Notes: a model not told the origin generated them from the letters alone. 64,000 bases of DNA from Tachypleus tridentatus (GCF_004210375.1 NC_134827.1:104083285-104147284), one strand, 5' to 3'; shown: positions 1 to 11,932, counted from the stretch's first letter. Program-made: numbers and translations.

Positions 1-461
1 ACCAGCAATAAATTATGAACGCCTTAGTTGATGGAACTGTAGTGGCAGTGGGTGAACGTGCTCCCAAACTTTTGGCCCAGTAAAAAATACCCCTTTGAAT
101 GTGGAATGGGGTCTGGTGTGTAATTATAAAAAACAACAACTCGTTCTCTCATTAATTCATTGCTCATTAAGATACATAGAAAATAAGGTATTCCCCCAAT
201 TCAAAAATGTTTCACTGCCTGTGGGTATCGCTTGTTATAACACATTCTAATAATGTTATACCATATACCAGTAAGTGTATTTTAGACGTTCTCCTTACAG
301 CAGTTCTACCCAATCTGGATACAGGTGTAAAACGGGTGTCATCCGGACCCCATGACCCAAAAAGGTCAAAACGTGATTAATTAAATTGAATCTTTAATAG
401 CTGAATAATTAATTACTGAATTTTAATTATACTTTCTTTTCTCAACTAAATCACCTCATCA

Positions 462-575
462 ATGGCTCAGCAGTATGTCCAGAGGCTTATAGCGCTAAAA
501 ACCAGATTTCAATACTATCAGGTGTTTCATGTGGATCGGGATTCTTTACAGAAAGAAACTGACAATCAAGCAGTA
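462..575 (+). repeat. SINE family C remnant
   Basis: Decayed copy of a short tRNA-derived repeat here called family C. Its intact form reads as a tRNA-like head (a variant of CAGTGGTATGTCTGCGGAC, then a B-box-like GGTTTCGATACC), a short linker and a tail like CAGATAGCCCATTGTGTAGC. Here the CAATGGCTCAGCAGTATGTC head is readable and the tail is eroded. Confidence 0.45.
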
Positions 576-750
576 TCACCTCACTTTTTCTTTTACTTTC
601 ACTGACGAACTTGCTTTTAACTAACTGACTTCCATATCTGCACGTATTTATAATACGTGACAGAAAAATCTAAAAATATTTAGCCCCTAGTAACAACAAT
701 ACTAAATTTAACGAGAAAACTTTAGAAGCTTGGAAAATTATTATAATTTT

Positions 751-863
751 TTTCTTATAGCAAAGCCACATCGGGCTATCTGCTGAGCCCATCGAGGGGA
801 ATCGAAACCCTGATTTTAGCGTTGTAAATCCGTAGACTTACCGCTGTACTAGCGGAGCGCTAT
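751..863 (-). repeat. SINE family B copy
   Basis: Minus-strand copy of a second tRNA-headed SINE, here called family B. Reading the minus strand: a head with CTAGTACAGCGGTAAGTCTA, a B-box-like GGGGTTCGATTCCCCTCG, then the tail TCAGCAGATAGCCCGATGTG and an A-rich end. The same unit recurs at 4.3, 6.4, 35.0 and 41.9 kb. Confidence 0.75.
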
Positions 864-1129
864 TATAATATTCCAAAAGCCAAGTGAAACAATTAAACTA
901 CATACATAAGGCACAACTCGTATAGAGTTGCGTAAAGAAACTTGTCATAATTACCGCTTTTTAAAATAATTAACTTTTAACACTCTAGTTATTAAACCAA
1001 ATAATCATTAAATAACTAAATAAATTAACTAATAACTCTTACACTGAATAGTCTTGTATATCCAGGAAATACCCATGATGGTTACAGCATAGAGAGAAAA
1101 ATTAGCAGCTTTGTGATTAATAACAAACA

Positions 1130-1386
1130 TACTTTGTTTGAATTTCGTACAAAGCTGCAGGAGGGCTATCTGCGCCACCCGTCCATAATTTTGCAGTGTA
1201 AGACTAGAGGAAAGGCAACTAGTCATCATCACCCACCGCCAAATCTTTACTAATGAACAGTAGAATTAACCGTCACATTATAACGCCCCCACGGCTGAAA
1301 GGGTGAACATGTTTGATGTGACGAGGATTTGAACCTGCGACCCTCATATTACGAGTCGAATGCCTCAACCACCTGGCCATGCAGGA
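1130..1386 (-). repeat. SINE family A copy (full length, diverged)
   Basis: Minus-strand copy of the dominant SINE of this window, here called family A, about 270 bp. Sense order: tRNA-like head (GGCCAGGTGGTTAAGGC, then GGGTTCGAATCCCCGTC as B box), a conserved body containing GGCGGTGGGTGGTGATGACT, then a tail GCAGATAGCCCTCGTGTAGC ending in AAATTCAAA(CAAA)n. Head, body and tail are all recognisable here with many substitutions. Confidence 0.85.
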
Positions 1387-1423
1387 AAAACAGACATAAT
1401 ATAATAATTTCATATATTTCACT

Positions 1424-1535
1424 TCATAAACAGTATGTCTGCGGACGACAATAAAAACCGGGTTCCGATACCCGAGATGGGTAGAGCACAGATGGCCCAT
1501 TGTGTAGCTTTGTGCTTAAATTCAAAAAAGTTAAT
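1424..1535 (+). repeat. SINE family C copy
   Basis: Plus-strand family C copy beginning CAGTATGTCTGCGGAC, with the B-box-like GGTTCCGATACCC and the tail GCCCATTGTGTAGCTTTGTG. It lies about 40 bp beyond a family A copy of opposite orientation. Confidence 0.75.
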
Positions 1536-2284
1536 CTATAAAAAATATATATATTGATTCAGATCAGGAAAATAATCAAAAACTAAGAATTTATTTATAG
1601 ATTCCTATAATCGTTTTATATATTCTCCCAACATAATTGTATCATGACAATGTGGGGAAATTTTAAATTTCGAAAAAACCACAATAATTATAGAATAATA
1701 CACGAATGAAAATCGGTTCTTGTAAAATTGGAGATTGCGTGAAATATGGATTAGTAATTATAGATGGAGCTCCGCAACATAGCCAAGAGATAACAAGTGG
1801 AACTCTGTAATTTAGGTTAGTGATTATAGGTGGCGCTTCATTACTCAGATTAATGATAACACTATGTAACAAAATTTTTACCTTTTCTTGTTCCTGGACA
1901 GAAAGTGTTATTTCCCAATTACTTATGCCTAAAGTAAATGGAAAAGACTTATTTTTTATTTTTCTCTTCAAACTTTGCTTTTATGACTTGGGTAATGAAA
2001 TTTTCAAATTTACCCATTTTCCAGAACATTTCAGGTAAATTCAGTGCTGAGTAGCTGATAGAGAATTTTCTCCAACTAACATGTTCTAGAATGTTGTAGA
2101 ACTTACAAGAATTTTATAGAACGTTCCATAGTAATATATATACAGTGGCTCACCACTCAACACTTCAGTTTAGTTCTAGCTGCCTAAATGAACACACAGA
2201 AACCTATCTGATTTTATCTCATGTTATCTTTGACTTTGGGACAGCAGGAACACCGCAGCGCACTACAACAGACACCAATGGCCA

Positions 2285-2887
2285 CAACGGACCGAGTTCC
2301 CTGTGGGGAGGCACAAGGCCACGTGTGAGCCACTAGTGGACCTCCAGAAGATGTTGTTCCCACCATTGCACATAAAATTGGGTCTTATGAAACAATATGT
2401 CACAGCTCTTGATAAGGAGTCTGTAGCCTTCAAGTACCTTCGATACTTCTTCCCTGAGCTGTCTGAAGCAAAGGTCAAAGCTGGTGTCTTCGTTGGACCA
2501 TAAATAAAGAAGGTCCTGCAGCATACAAAAGGAAGGGGAAAAAAATCTTGGAGAAACTTTGTCACAGTGGTTCGGGGCTTTTTGGGCAATCGCAAGGCCG
2601 AAAATTATATGGAACTGGTTGAGGCTCTGGTGAAGAACTAAGGCAAAATGGGCTGCAGGATGTCCCTGAAAGTCCATATCCTTGACGCTAATTTTGATAA
2701 ATTCAAGGAGAACACAGGAGCATACTCAAAGGTGCAAGACGAGCGCTTCCACCAAGATATACTGGATTTTGAACGCCGCTACCAAGGAGCGTATAACGAA
2801 AACATGATGGGAGACTACATTTGGAGGCTAATACGTGAAAGTGATTTACATTACAGTCGCAAATCTCGAAAAACTACTCACTTCTAA
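2285..2887 (+). pseudogene. decayed repeat-borne gene of uncharacterised arthropod family
   Basis: One reading frame can be followed across about 600 bp. It is broken by two in-frame TAA stops, at 2501-2503 and 2639-2641, with no net frameshift between the halves. Recognisable segments include LFPPLHIKLGLMKQYV, FPELSEAKVKAGVFVGP, and in the second half GCRMSLKVHILDANFDKF and ERFHQDILDFERRYQGAY followed by MMGDYIWRL. I recognise these blocks as a protein type predicted many times over in arthropod and cnidarian genomes and probably carried by a mobile element; I know of no established function. The two stops and the lack of a start make this copy inactive. It sits among SINEs with no neighbouring intact gene. 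Confidence 0.7.
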
Positions 2888-3328
2888 ACATTTTTGTATA
2901 ACTTTAGTATAAATACATGTAAATCTTGATTCATATGTTGTTTTATTCAGACCTTATGTAAATGAAAATGTGCAAATTTGCCTGTTTTTACATATAAAAT
3001 AGGTTAATTTCTAAATTTTATTATCCAGGTTACAAAAGCAAAGTTTGAAGGAAATAATGGCCATTTTCTGTACTTTTACAACATAAGCAATTAAAAAATA
3101 ACACATACTATCAAGGAACACAACTTGTGTTACATAGTGTTACAGGTGGAGGTAATTTTTAACAATGCAAAATGTAGATTTTTAATAAACGCTTTTAAAT
3201 AAATTTCTCTGAAACTGTTTTATTTTTATATTTGACATTAAATTAATGTTATGTTTTTGTTATTGTCCAAAGTTGTTTTGTTTCGTATACATAACCGAAA
3301 ACTAGATATAAAGCCTTCATATCTCTAT

Positions 3329-3602
3329 ATAGGCCAGGTGGTTACGGCGCTCGACTCGCAATTTGAGAATCGTGGGTTTAAATCCCCGTCACTCCAAACA
3401 TGCTCGCCCTTTCAGCCGCGGGGACATTGTAATGTGACAGTCAATCACAGTATTCGTTGGTAAAAGAGTAGCCCAAAAGTTGGCGGTGGGTGGTGATGAC
3501 AAGCTGCGTTCCCTCTAGTCTTACACTGCTAAATTAGGGACGGCTAGCGAAGATAGCCCTCGAGTAGCTTTGCGCGAAATTCACAAAACAAACAAACAAA
3601 CA
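3329..3602 (+). repeat. SINE family A copy
   Basis: Nearly complete copy: tRNA-like head from GGCCAGGTGGTTACGGCG, intact body with the GGCGGTGGGTGGTGATGAC core, and a tail ending in (CAAA)n at 3583-3602. Confidence 0.88.
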
Positions 3603-3901
3603 GCGTATTTTAGCGTTGTAACTTCGTAGACTTACCGTTATATCACCGGAAGGCGAAACCCCGATAGGAAGTTTCCTAGCTATGCTATAATCCATTATTT
3701 TTTTCTCTGTATTTTCTTAAAATATATCAGTTATTTAAAAGTTCAAAGGTTAACCCTATTGTACTGAAAAATGCTAGTATATAAATTAGAGAAACTGTTA
3801 GTTGTGAGTTAAATGTTCGAGCTCTCTCTTACGGTTAAGAATCGATCCACATTACCTGTTCGCATTCTAATATCTGGCTTTGCATTTTTTTAAACGTGCT
3901 T

Positions 3902-4170
3902 ATTGGCCCGACAAGGTCAGATGCTTAGGGCGCTTCACCTGTAACCTGAGGGTCTCGGGTTCGAATCCCCGTCACACCAAACGTGCTCGCCCTTTCAGTC
4001 ATGGGGGCGTTATTATGCTCAATAAATCCCACTGTTCGTTTGTAAAAGAATAATCCAAAAGTTGGCGGTGGGTGGTGATGACTAGCTTCCTTCTCTCTTG
4101 TCTTAGACTACTACGTTAGGGACGGGTAGTACAGATAGCTCTCGTGTAGCTTTGCGCGAAATTCAATACT
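3902..4170 (+). repeat. SINE family A copy
   Basis: Plus-strand copy with a diverged head (GGCCCGACAAGGTCAGATGC), a good B box (GGGTTCGAATCCCCGTC) and the full body, ending at TTTGCGCGAAATTCAA. Head-to-tail with the copy 300 bp upstream. Confidence 0.85.
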
Positions 4171-4315
4171 TATGACTTTAGTACCAAATATTATTAAAGG
4201 ATAAATCCAATAGAAATATTAAGAGTTCACAATATTTAAAAATTTTTAGCCAACAAAATACTACCTATAACAATTGTTGATATAGACAGTATTTCGTTGT
4301 GTTCCAAAAGTCCGT

Positions 4316-4440
4316 GTTTTTTTTTCTTATAACAAAGCCACATCGGGCTCTCTGTTGCTTCCACAAAAGGGAATCGGAACAGCTAATTGTAGCGTTCTAA
4401 ATCCGAAGACTTACGTAAAGCTGTTCTAGTCGGACCCGAA
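4316..4440 (-). repeat. SINE family B copy
   Basis: Minus-strand family B copy. On the plus strand the T-rich tail complement and CAAAGCCACATCGGGCTC are clear; the head is eroded. Confidence 0.65.
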
Positions 4441-4567
4441 TCTTTCTGGTAAGTTCTTTTTTGCAAGAAATCTGTCGTCGGCAATGGACAACGGATGGTT
4501 GAAATGCTATTAAACACTTTTCAGATTATTTGTTAGTTCTAGTGGACTACATAAAGAAAGTAGTGTA

Positions 4568-4773
4568 AGAAACTACAATAGGCCTAATACTGATGACTAC
4601 AGTTTTCCAAACTACAATAGGCCTAATACTGATGACTACAGTTTTCCAAACTACAATAGGCCTAATACTGATGACTATAGTTTTCCAAACTACAATAGGC
4701 CTAATACTGATGACTACAGTTTTTCAATCTACAATAGGCCTAATAATGATGACTACAGTTTTCCAATCTATGC
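4568..4773. repeat. 39-bp minisatellite, about 5 copies
   Basis: Five tandem copies of a 39-bp unit containing CAATAGGCCTAATACTGATG and ACTACAGTTTTCCA. The last two copies carry substitutions. Because 39 is a multiple of three, a 97-codon open frame runs through it; this is an artefact of periodicity. Confidence 0.9.
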
Positions 4774-6111
4774 AGTTTAGTGACAAGTGTAGATTATTTA
4801 ATACACCAGATATAGGGTGCTCGTCAAAAATGTTGTATCGGTGTAAGAAATTCGACATAAAAACTAATATATTTTGTGTCAGATAAACTAATAGACGTTT
4901 ACCAACAATACTGAAAGAACATTTCGAAGCTTCTTCTTATAATTTGAACACGTGGTTAGGCATAATCACTTTTGATTTTTCAGACGTAGAAATAACTGGC
5001 AAAAAACAATATAAATCTTATAAAATTAAGGAAATTTTCTTTATTAAAAAACCTTACAATAACAAATATGCAAGTTTGTGTTTATATTTATTTTTGCTCT
5101 CCTCACTTAAATATTGTCGATTTCGGGTATATCATTGTGATATTGTAACACGTGCGAGATTGAATTCTTACTTCAAGTTTCCCAGATGAAGAATCACGTA
5201 AACCCAGAGGAAAATATTGGTTCCAAAAACGTTTGTAAATATGTTCATTCGATTATTAGTTACTAAATAAATCATATTGTTTGAATTTGTTTAAACGTCA
5301 CTGTGCGAATTGTTCTATTACAACAATTATGTTGAAACAATATCTTAGAGGAATTTATAGACGGTATTGCTATGGCAACAGAACTTTACTTTCAATTTGA
5401 AAATAAAAAGCTTATGTGGAAGACGGTAACTTGTAAGCAGTTTAATAATCTTATTTAAATATGGGGAAAAAACAGGAAAATATATTAGGAGAAAGTTTCA
5501 GAAATGGTTCAGGAGTTTGATTCCATCTTGGTATGTGGTTTCTTCCCTTTCATATGGCCTAAAGTGCGCAGGTACTCACTAAGCCTTTATTTGCAAGATA
5601 ACCCTATTGGTTTCTTCTTATTATTAAACATTATAATTTATCTTCACAATTCAAAGTTTATCGCATAGTTTAATAATTTAATCCAATATCTTACTGCAAA
5701 AGTAATCAGGAAACAGCGGACGGAGATAGCTGTAACAAATATTTTATTTTTCTGTTCACGTGAAACAATATTTTATATCAAATACTACAGTCATTTCTTG
5801 TCACACCTCTACACATTTTGTCTGTTACACGCTTAAAGGAAACATCAGTAATTGCATTACGGTATTCTTATTTGAATGAAATCACTGTGCTCGGTCTATC
5901 TAATTTCTGGGTCTATAAATTTGCCGTGCCAATATGGTGGTATTGTGCTAGCGTTTTTGAAGCAGGCGAATACACTAAAAACTTTGTTAACATATTACAG
6001 AAAGCGATAAACTCTGAGGAATTAATAGATGACAACCAACATCTTTCAACAAGACTAATATATTTATATCTCGTTTTTTTTTTCGTACCTATATGCATGA
6101 TTATGTGGTTT
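4774..6111. other. no recognisable gene
   Basis: AT-rich unique-looking sequence. Open frames of 80-100 codons occur (4944-5189, 5818-6123 plus) but show no family resemblance, no splice context and no repeat content that I can recognise. Confidence 0.4.
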
Positions 6112-6381
6112 GGTTTGTTTTGAATTTCGCGCAAAGCCACATGAAGGCTATCTGCGCTAGCCGTCCCTAATTTAGTAGTGTAAGGCTAGAGGGAAGGCAA
6201 CTAGTCATCACCATCCACTGCAAACTTTTGGGCTACTATTTTAACAACGAATAGTTGGATTGACTGTAACATTATAACGACCACACGGCTGAAAGCGAGC
6301 ATGTTAGGTGGGTGACAGGGATTCGAACCCGCAACCCTAAGATTACAAGTCGAGTGCCTTAACCACTTGGTCATGCCGGGC
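6112..6381 (-). repeat. SINE family A copy (full length)
   Basis: Minus-strand copy from tail complement (TTTTGAATTTCGCGCAAAGC) to head complement (CTTGGTCATGCCGGGC). Body slightly shortened around 6285. Confidence 0.88.
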
Positions 6382-6399
6382 ACATGATAATGTGCGCGT

Positions 6400-6478
6400 G
6401 TGTATACGTTTTTCTTATAGCAAAGCCACATCGAGCTATCAGCCATGTCCACCGAGAGGAACCGAACCCCTGATCTTA
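6400..6478 (-). repeat. SINE family B fragment
   Basis: Tail and B-box part of a family B copy, minus strand, beginning 20 bp after the family A copy. The 5' head is missing. Confidence 0.6.
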
Positions 6479-6722
6479 CCTCACCTCTGTCCCAACAGTG
6501 GACATGCGTGATTAAAAGCAGTCACTTCTTTAATTTTCCAGATATTTAAATCAATGGGGGAAAAAAAAAGACAATACACATCGCAGACAAAATTAGATTT
6601 CCATGAATAAAACAACTTACATTAATAAATATACATTTACGTTTATATTTATTCCATCTTTCTGTTGTGTAGCTATCGTTTTTTCTACTAAACTATTTTT
6701 ATGTACGTAATATTATTCCAAT

Positions 6723-6834
6723 GCCCCCAAGTGACTCAGTAGTAAGTCTGAAAGCTTAAAACGCCAAAATATGGGTTAAGATATTCGTGGTGGGCACAAC
6801 ACCGGTGGCCCATTTCAACTTAAATGCAAACAAA
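6723..6834 (+). repeat. SINE family C copy (decayed)
   Basis: CCCAAGTGACTCAGTAGTAAG head, GGTGGGCACAACACCGGTGG middle and an AAATGCAAACAAACAAAA end identify a diverged family C copy. Confidence 0.55.
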
Positions 6835-6849
6835 CAAAATACTTTTATT

Positions 6850-7556
6850 AATTTACTTTATAGCCGCTCTGGAGGTGATGAAGAGATGCTACGTTATAGA
6901 GGAACAAGAAGGTGAAATGGAGACAGAAGAACTGGTCGAAGTTGTAGAATTTAAAAACTCTAGAGAAGAGACAGTAAAAGCTTATTCTCCACTGGAAATA
7001 TCCATAATCAGTCACCCACGGGAAAACGAAAAGTATATGTTGCTCTTTTGTGAAAGAAACTTGTGGCGCAACAGGTGACTATTCACTTTATGAAAGTTCA
7101 TCAACATTCGAAACGAAACACATCAAGGTGAAGAACCACACGGTTATTAATCCTTCCCTTTAACCTTTCTATACAACACACTCAGTTTCTCACTCCAGCA
7201 AAGAGTTAGAGGCCAGCTATACATTACGAGAAGAGATGAAACATATTTTGCAATTCGGAAACTCAACAACTCAATCAGCCACTGTTGACTGTGTACCAAT
7301 AAGAACCATGGAAAGCAGTCAACCACAGGAACATAAACTTACCTTTCTGAAAATAAAGAGAAACCTGTGGTACAATAGTGGCTATTCACTTGTTCTAACA
7401 GCAAAAATATTTGTAACGAAACCCACAACATATAAAGTTTCCAATATTACCAAGCGGAAGAACCTGATGGACAGAACTCTGACACATAAAGTCGGTAAGA
7501 CAATTTTAAATATCCTTATGGTTTGTGTAATATTTTGTGAGTCGATCTTGACCTAA
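6850..7556 (+). other. unexplained open-frame stretch with two similar segments
   Basis: An acidic frame runs through 6870-7075 (EEQEGEMETEELVEVVEF). It is followed by two segments around 7045-7130 and 7350-7440 that resemble each other at DNA level: both read roughly as AGAAACNTGTGG, then ACTATTCACTT, then ACGAAACNCA. The frames do not stay open from one to the other. I do not recognise a family. It could be a decayed gene or repeat. Confidence 0.2.
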
Positions 7557-7564
7557 ACGTTAGT

Positions 7565-8334
7565 GTGACGAGATGCGAAATCGAAAGACCTGAGATTCAA
7601 AATGCCACTGAACACGTTCCATACCATGGGAGAGCCAATACAGTTACTATTTTCAAACACACATACAAAACAATGTTAGTAGTGGGCTCTGCTGACTGGA
7701 TGGTTTCAAAATCAGACATCTGTAACATTTCGTTCAAAGATTTTTGTTTTACTAAAACAGTTTCTGTTAATCAAGTTTTGGTTTTGTGCACCTACATCAT
7801 CAGTACAACCTTTTATTATAATTATTTCCTTGATGTTAGCAGCTTGAGAAAGTCCTCTTCCTTCAGACTCCTCAAATATTAGCAGAATTTTCGTTTACAG
7901 CACCATATTCATTAATTTCTATATTTTGGCTTCTCGCATAAACTTTATCATAAACTTTACTAGACTGGAGACCAGTAGCACGAGAGTTTCGTGCTGTGCA
8001 TGATGGTTATTACTAAATGTAGTAACTCACATTATCGTACATTCAGTAATAACTTTCATGTTCTCCTGTGTAATTAAAAGGGTAAGACTAAACGGAGGAG
8101 CAAATAAACAACTCCACCTGTCGTTAATTCTGGGACCATCCTAATCGAATGCTTGGACATGCTATCGTATTACAATGTTCCCAAGGTTGGAAACCCGAGG
8201 CTGTTCGGTGACGGGATTCGAACACATGGCCCACAGTTTGAACACTAACTCAAATAAGTATCTTTCTGGTACTACTTGACATGTCTTAAAAATTGTATAT
8301 ATTTGGAAAAGAATAAAAAGACTTTGTAAAACTA
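7565..8334. other. no recognisable gene; possible very old SINE
   Basis: Open frames here show nothing recognisable. At about 8090-8270 the plus strand retains faint family A complement features, such as TGACGGGATTCGAACACATG, which suggests a very decayed minus-strand SINE. Confidence 0.3.
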
Positions 8335-8463
8335 ATCTGCACTTTGTATCTCAGAACAGCTGGTATGGGTATTAACAATCTTATTGATAAGGAGAGAAGA
8401 ACGTTTCAACCTTCCTAGGTCATCTTCAGGTTGACATACCAGTCGTTCCGAGATACATTTTCA
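8335..8463. repeat. short inverted-repeat element
   Basis: The left arm GTATCTCAGAACAGCTGGTA is matched in inverted orientation by TACCAGTCGTTCCGAGATAC at the right end, enclosing about 80 bp. This would fold into a hairpin and looks like a small foldback or MITE-like element. No coding capacity. Confidence 0.5.
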
Positions 8464-8869
8464 TTTCGAGTGGGTTTCTCGTCATCTAGAATAATCTGTA
8501 CCTTAACTTACCCGATTATTCATGTCCGACATTTTCAGACACTTTTAGAAGTGCTGAAACTCCTAAATGTTAACACTTGAGTAATAATATTTAGCAGAAA
8601 AGTTAATTTAATATAATAAAAAATCAAACATTTTCATTCCAAATAAATAAAATATGTACAATGACATACTATTACAAGTTCTGCTGTATTAATACAAGCT
8701 AACAAAATATTTTATATTTTTACAGAAACATAAAAGCTAAAATAAAGAAGTAAAAATACTTTTCATAAAGCAAGTATACAAAAAGAAGCAGTTTCTTATA
8801 AAATTTATCATTTTAAGTTTTTGTTTGTGAAACCGACAATATGATAAATTTTTGTTGTGTGAAGCGAAG

Positions 8870-8960
8870 TTTAAGTGATTGTGCCCACCATTGGTATGAA
8901 TACCCGATTTGTAGCGTTATATGCCTACACATTTACTGTTGTGCCATTGTACGACAGTTA
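8870..8960 (-). repeat. SINE family C fragment (decayed)
   Basis: GTGCCCACCATTGGTATGAA followed by a tRNA-like head complement ending TACTGTTGTGCCATTG identifies an old minus-strand family C copy. Confidence 0.45.
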
Positions 8961-10474
8961 ACAAACGAAAATATTAACTAAAACAAATGATTAAAACTGG
9001 GTGTGACAGGTAAAACTTTCATATGGAAGATAGCGTTCCATTATCCATAATTGTCAAATATCTGTCGTAACAACACAGCGAACCTAAAGATATCTAGACA
9101 GATATTTTCTCTTATTATAATCATGAAGGTCTAATATTACATCAATGGAACTTCAAGAATACGGTAGTTTCCAGCCTTCTTAGCCAAAGTAGGCATGTTT
9201 ACCAGTATAATAGCCCACAACATAGAAAATATTTGATCACTATAAATTTACATATGAAAACGACTAAAAGGATCGGTGGACTTTATAAATATTCCACTGA
9301 TCCATAGGAAGTAAAATATATCATTTATATTTACTTCTTAAATTTTTTGAAAATAATTTTAATAACAAAATTCCCAGAACTCCAGCACATAAAATATGTA
9401 AGTTAAGCAAAAGATGGCGCTGCTGTCCTATAACTCCCGCCACTCTAACAAGGTTTCTGAAAAAATGCCGCCCAGCTTCTTACTGGAAGATTTTACTCTT
9501 AACATCTTTTGTATTAGAAATTTCAACACAATTAAAATATTATAGCGTTATTTATTCTCTCCAATTTACTGAACTGTAAGCACGAGTGATATTGTAAACA
9601 TACCAAACAAATAACATCTCTATTTTATCATGTATACTTGTTTTTCCCAGCAATGAACACATATCAGCTTATTATCCAGAGCTGTGACGTCACAGTAACA
9701 ACATTTTGAATCTGTTAGAAAAGTAGCTGATTTGTTTAATGTTAGTATAAAACATCTACTTACTATTGAAAGAAGTACAGTGTGTAATGATTCTAACGTC
9801 TCATTACTTTTAATTGTAAATAGCCTTTTCCAGCCATCCGAGTCTGCAGACACACCGCTGTGCCACTAGGGAGCTTTGTAACGATAAATAATGGTTGTGT
9901 GTAAGGATTCTCCTAGCGGATAAATTCCTGTTTCTTACACCTGTTTAAATATTTGTTCGTCATATGGACCAAAATGGTTTGACCAAATTTGACACTTTGT
10001 TAAACAGGTTTTCCATTATAAGCTCTATTTCTGCTCTGTTGTACATTCAACAGATCTCGAGTGTCCATACATAATGTGTAACGCCGAGATAAATATTAAC
10101 TTCGACTGTTTTATATCGCGTGTGTTTAGAGATTCAAATAGTTATACAGTACTGTCTCCAACAACCTGTGACCTGGAACATCAGCATCATATACCATGCA
10201 TGCAGTTGATTAGACAGTCTCAACCACTAGTTAACGCACGAGAGATAAGCCACCCTACGTCATTATACAGATGTTACCAGCTAACGTTTATTTCGAACCC
10301 TTCAATATAAGTTGTGTTGTGTAGTTCGCCTGCCAGTCACCAGGTGAGACATATTTTCTAACAGGTAGGAACTTAATCCTGTCCCATCAGGGGGGTAGGC
10401 ATTCCAATTTATTAACCAGGTGGAAGGGTATGAACCAAGGCCTAAAACTGTTATTGCTTGTTTAACTTTACACA
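8961..10474. other. no recognisable gene
   Basis: Mostly AT-rich sequence. A family C head complement (CACACCGCTGTGCCACTAGG) is visible at about 9850-9870. Short open frames at 9620-9853 (minus) and 10074-10310 (plus) show no family signature. An AAGATGGCGCTG motif at 9414 resembles a YY1-type initiator but leads into only about 40 codons. Confidence 0.35.
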
Positions 10475-10572
10475 TGCCTCTACCTAACTGCATGTAGATA
10501 AGATCCTGGATTCGATTCCCTGCAATAGATACAGTGGACAGTCCAATATGGCTTTGCTCTAAACAAACAATT
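10475..10572 (+). repeat. SINE family B-like copy
   Basis: Diverged plus-strand copy with GGATTCGATTCCCTGCAA as B box and AATATGGCTTTGCTCTAAAC as tail. Confidence 0.45.
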
Positions 10573-10619
10573 CGAACTGTAACTTAGATGCACGTGCGCT
10601 AAATGGTCTGGTCAGAGAC

Positions 10620-10960
10620 TTCGTTGTTTTCGCGTGTAGCCATCCCTAATATTGATTGTTTGTTGTTAAGCGCAGAGCTACGAATTGGGCGATTTGTGCT
10701 ATAATTACCACGAGTATCGAAACCCAATTTTTAACATAAGTCCACACTTACCGTAAGCCATTCAGGGGCACCCTAATTTTGAACTACTGTCCAGAGGGAA
10801 GACAGCCAGCCACCAGCACCCACTGGCGCGAGGGGTTTACCCTATTCCTACTACCAAATAGAGGAACTGATCGCCACATTTATAACACTCCAATAGCTGA
10901 AAGTGCATAGAGGGTTTGCTGGCATCATGTCTTGAACCCTGAATCGAACGATTAATAACC
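10620..10960 (-). repeat. SINE family A copy split by a nested SINE
   Basis: Old minus-strand family A copy. Its tail part lies at about 10620-10650 and the body resumes at 10771. The 120 bp between them are a family C SINE flanked by the direct repeat CCCTAAT (10644-10650 and 10771-10777), a target-site duplication within the family A sequence. Confidence 0.7.
10651..10770 (-). repeat. SINE family C nested in family A
   Basis: Minus-strand family C copy starting ATTGATTGTTTGTTGTTAAG and ending at the head complement CGTAAGCCATTCAGGGGCA. The 7-bp target duplication on both sides makes it a clean example of a later insertion. Confidence 0.75.
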
Positions 10961-11121
10961 CAACACACTAACTGGTAGTCCACGTAACACCCAGAGTACA
11001 TCTAAGAAGATATTTTCAACACATAATGTTTTTATTGACAATCAAAGGAGTGTTTTAACATTTGCGGTTTCTCTAAGCCTAATTTGTAGCTTCCATTAAA
11101 TGTTTGGAAGTTAGTAATTAG

Positions 11122-11250
11122 CCCCCCGAGTGGAACAGTGGTATGACTGCGGACTTACACTGCTAGAAACCGAGTTTCGATACCAATGGTGGGCAGCGCA
11201 CAGATAACTCTATGTAGCATTGTGCGTATTATCAAAACAAACAAGTTTGT
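11122..11250 (+). repeat. SINE family C copy
   Basis: Plus-strand copy from CCCCCCGAGTGGAACAGTGG through the GAGTTTCGATACCAATGGTG B-box region to a CAAAACAAACAAG tail. Confidence 0.75.
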
Positions 11251-11654
11251 AACTAAAATTCAAGTTTCGTCATTCTATTTATTTTAAGGTTGGATGTAGA
11301 TAAAATATACTTCGTCACGTCAAACACCACTAAAATTCTGATTGGAACATTTGAATCCTCAGGTTCAAAACTTAGAAAATTTATTTGTCTTCTTTTCAAA
11401 ACGGAAATGACGTCACGCATTCGGTATAAAATTATCGGCTTTAAAATGACTTCCGACGTTTTTGAACTGGGACTGTTTTTGCGCACTATAAAACTTTAAA
11501 AAAAATTACAATAAAACAGACCGGAGCATCCAGCTAAGGCTAACGATTATAACTAAACAACTAATATCTAATTACATGGCCAGACGTGTTCGTATTCTCT
11601 CTCATGAGAGTTCAAGACATCTGCTGTTTACTCACGTACTAAAAACCTTTGTTT

Positions 11655-11932
11655 CTTTGGTTTGTTTTTAATTTCGCGCAAAGCTACTCGAGGGCTATCT
11701 GCGCTAGCCGTCCCTAATTTAGCAGTGTAAGACTAGAGGGAAGGCAGCTAGTCATCACCACCCACCGCCAATTCTTGGACTACTCTTTTACCAACGAATA
11801 GTAGGATTGACCGTCACATATAACGCCCCCACGACTGAAAGGACGAGCAAGTTTGGTGCGACCGGGAATGGAACCCGCGACCCTCAAATTACAAGTCGAA
11901 CGCCTTAACCCACCTGGCCATGCTGAGCCGCT
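11655..11932 (-). repeat. SINE family A copy (full length)
   Basis: Well preserved minus-strand copy with an intact body and the head complement ending GGCCATGCTGAGCC. Confidence 0.9.

Noticed and set aside
9412-9543. AAGATGGCG start with a short frame as a housekeeping gene
   Set aside because: Only about 40 codons, no homology and no donor site that extends it convincingly.
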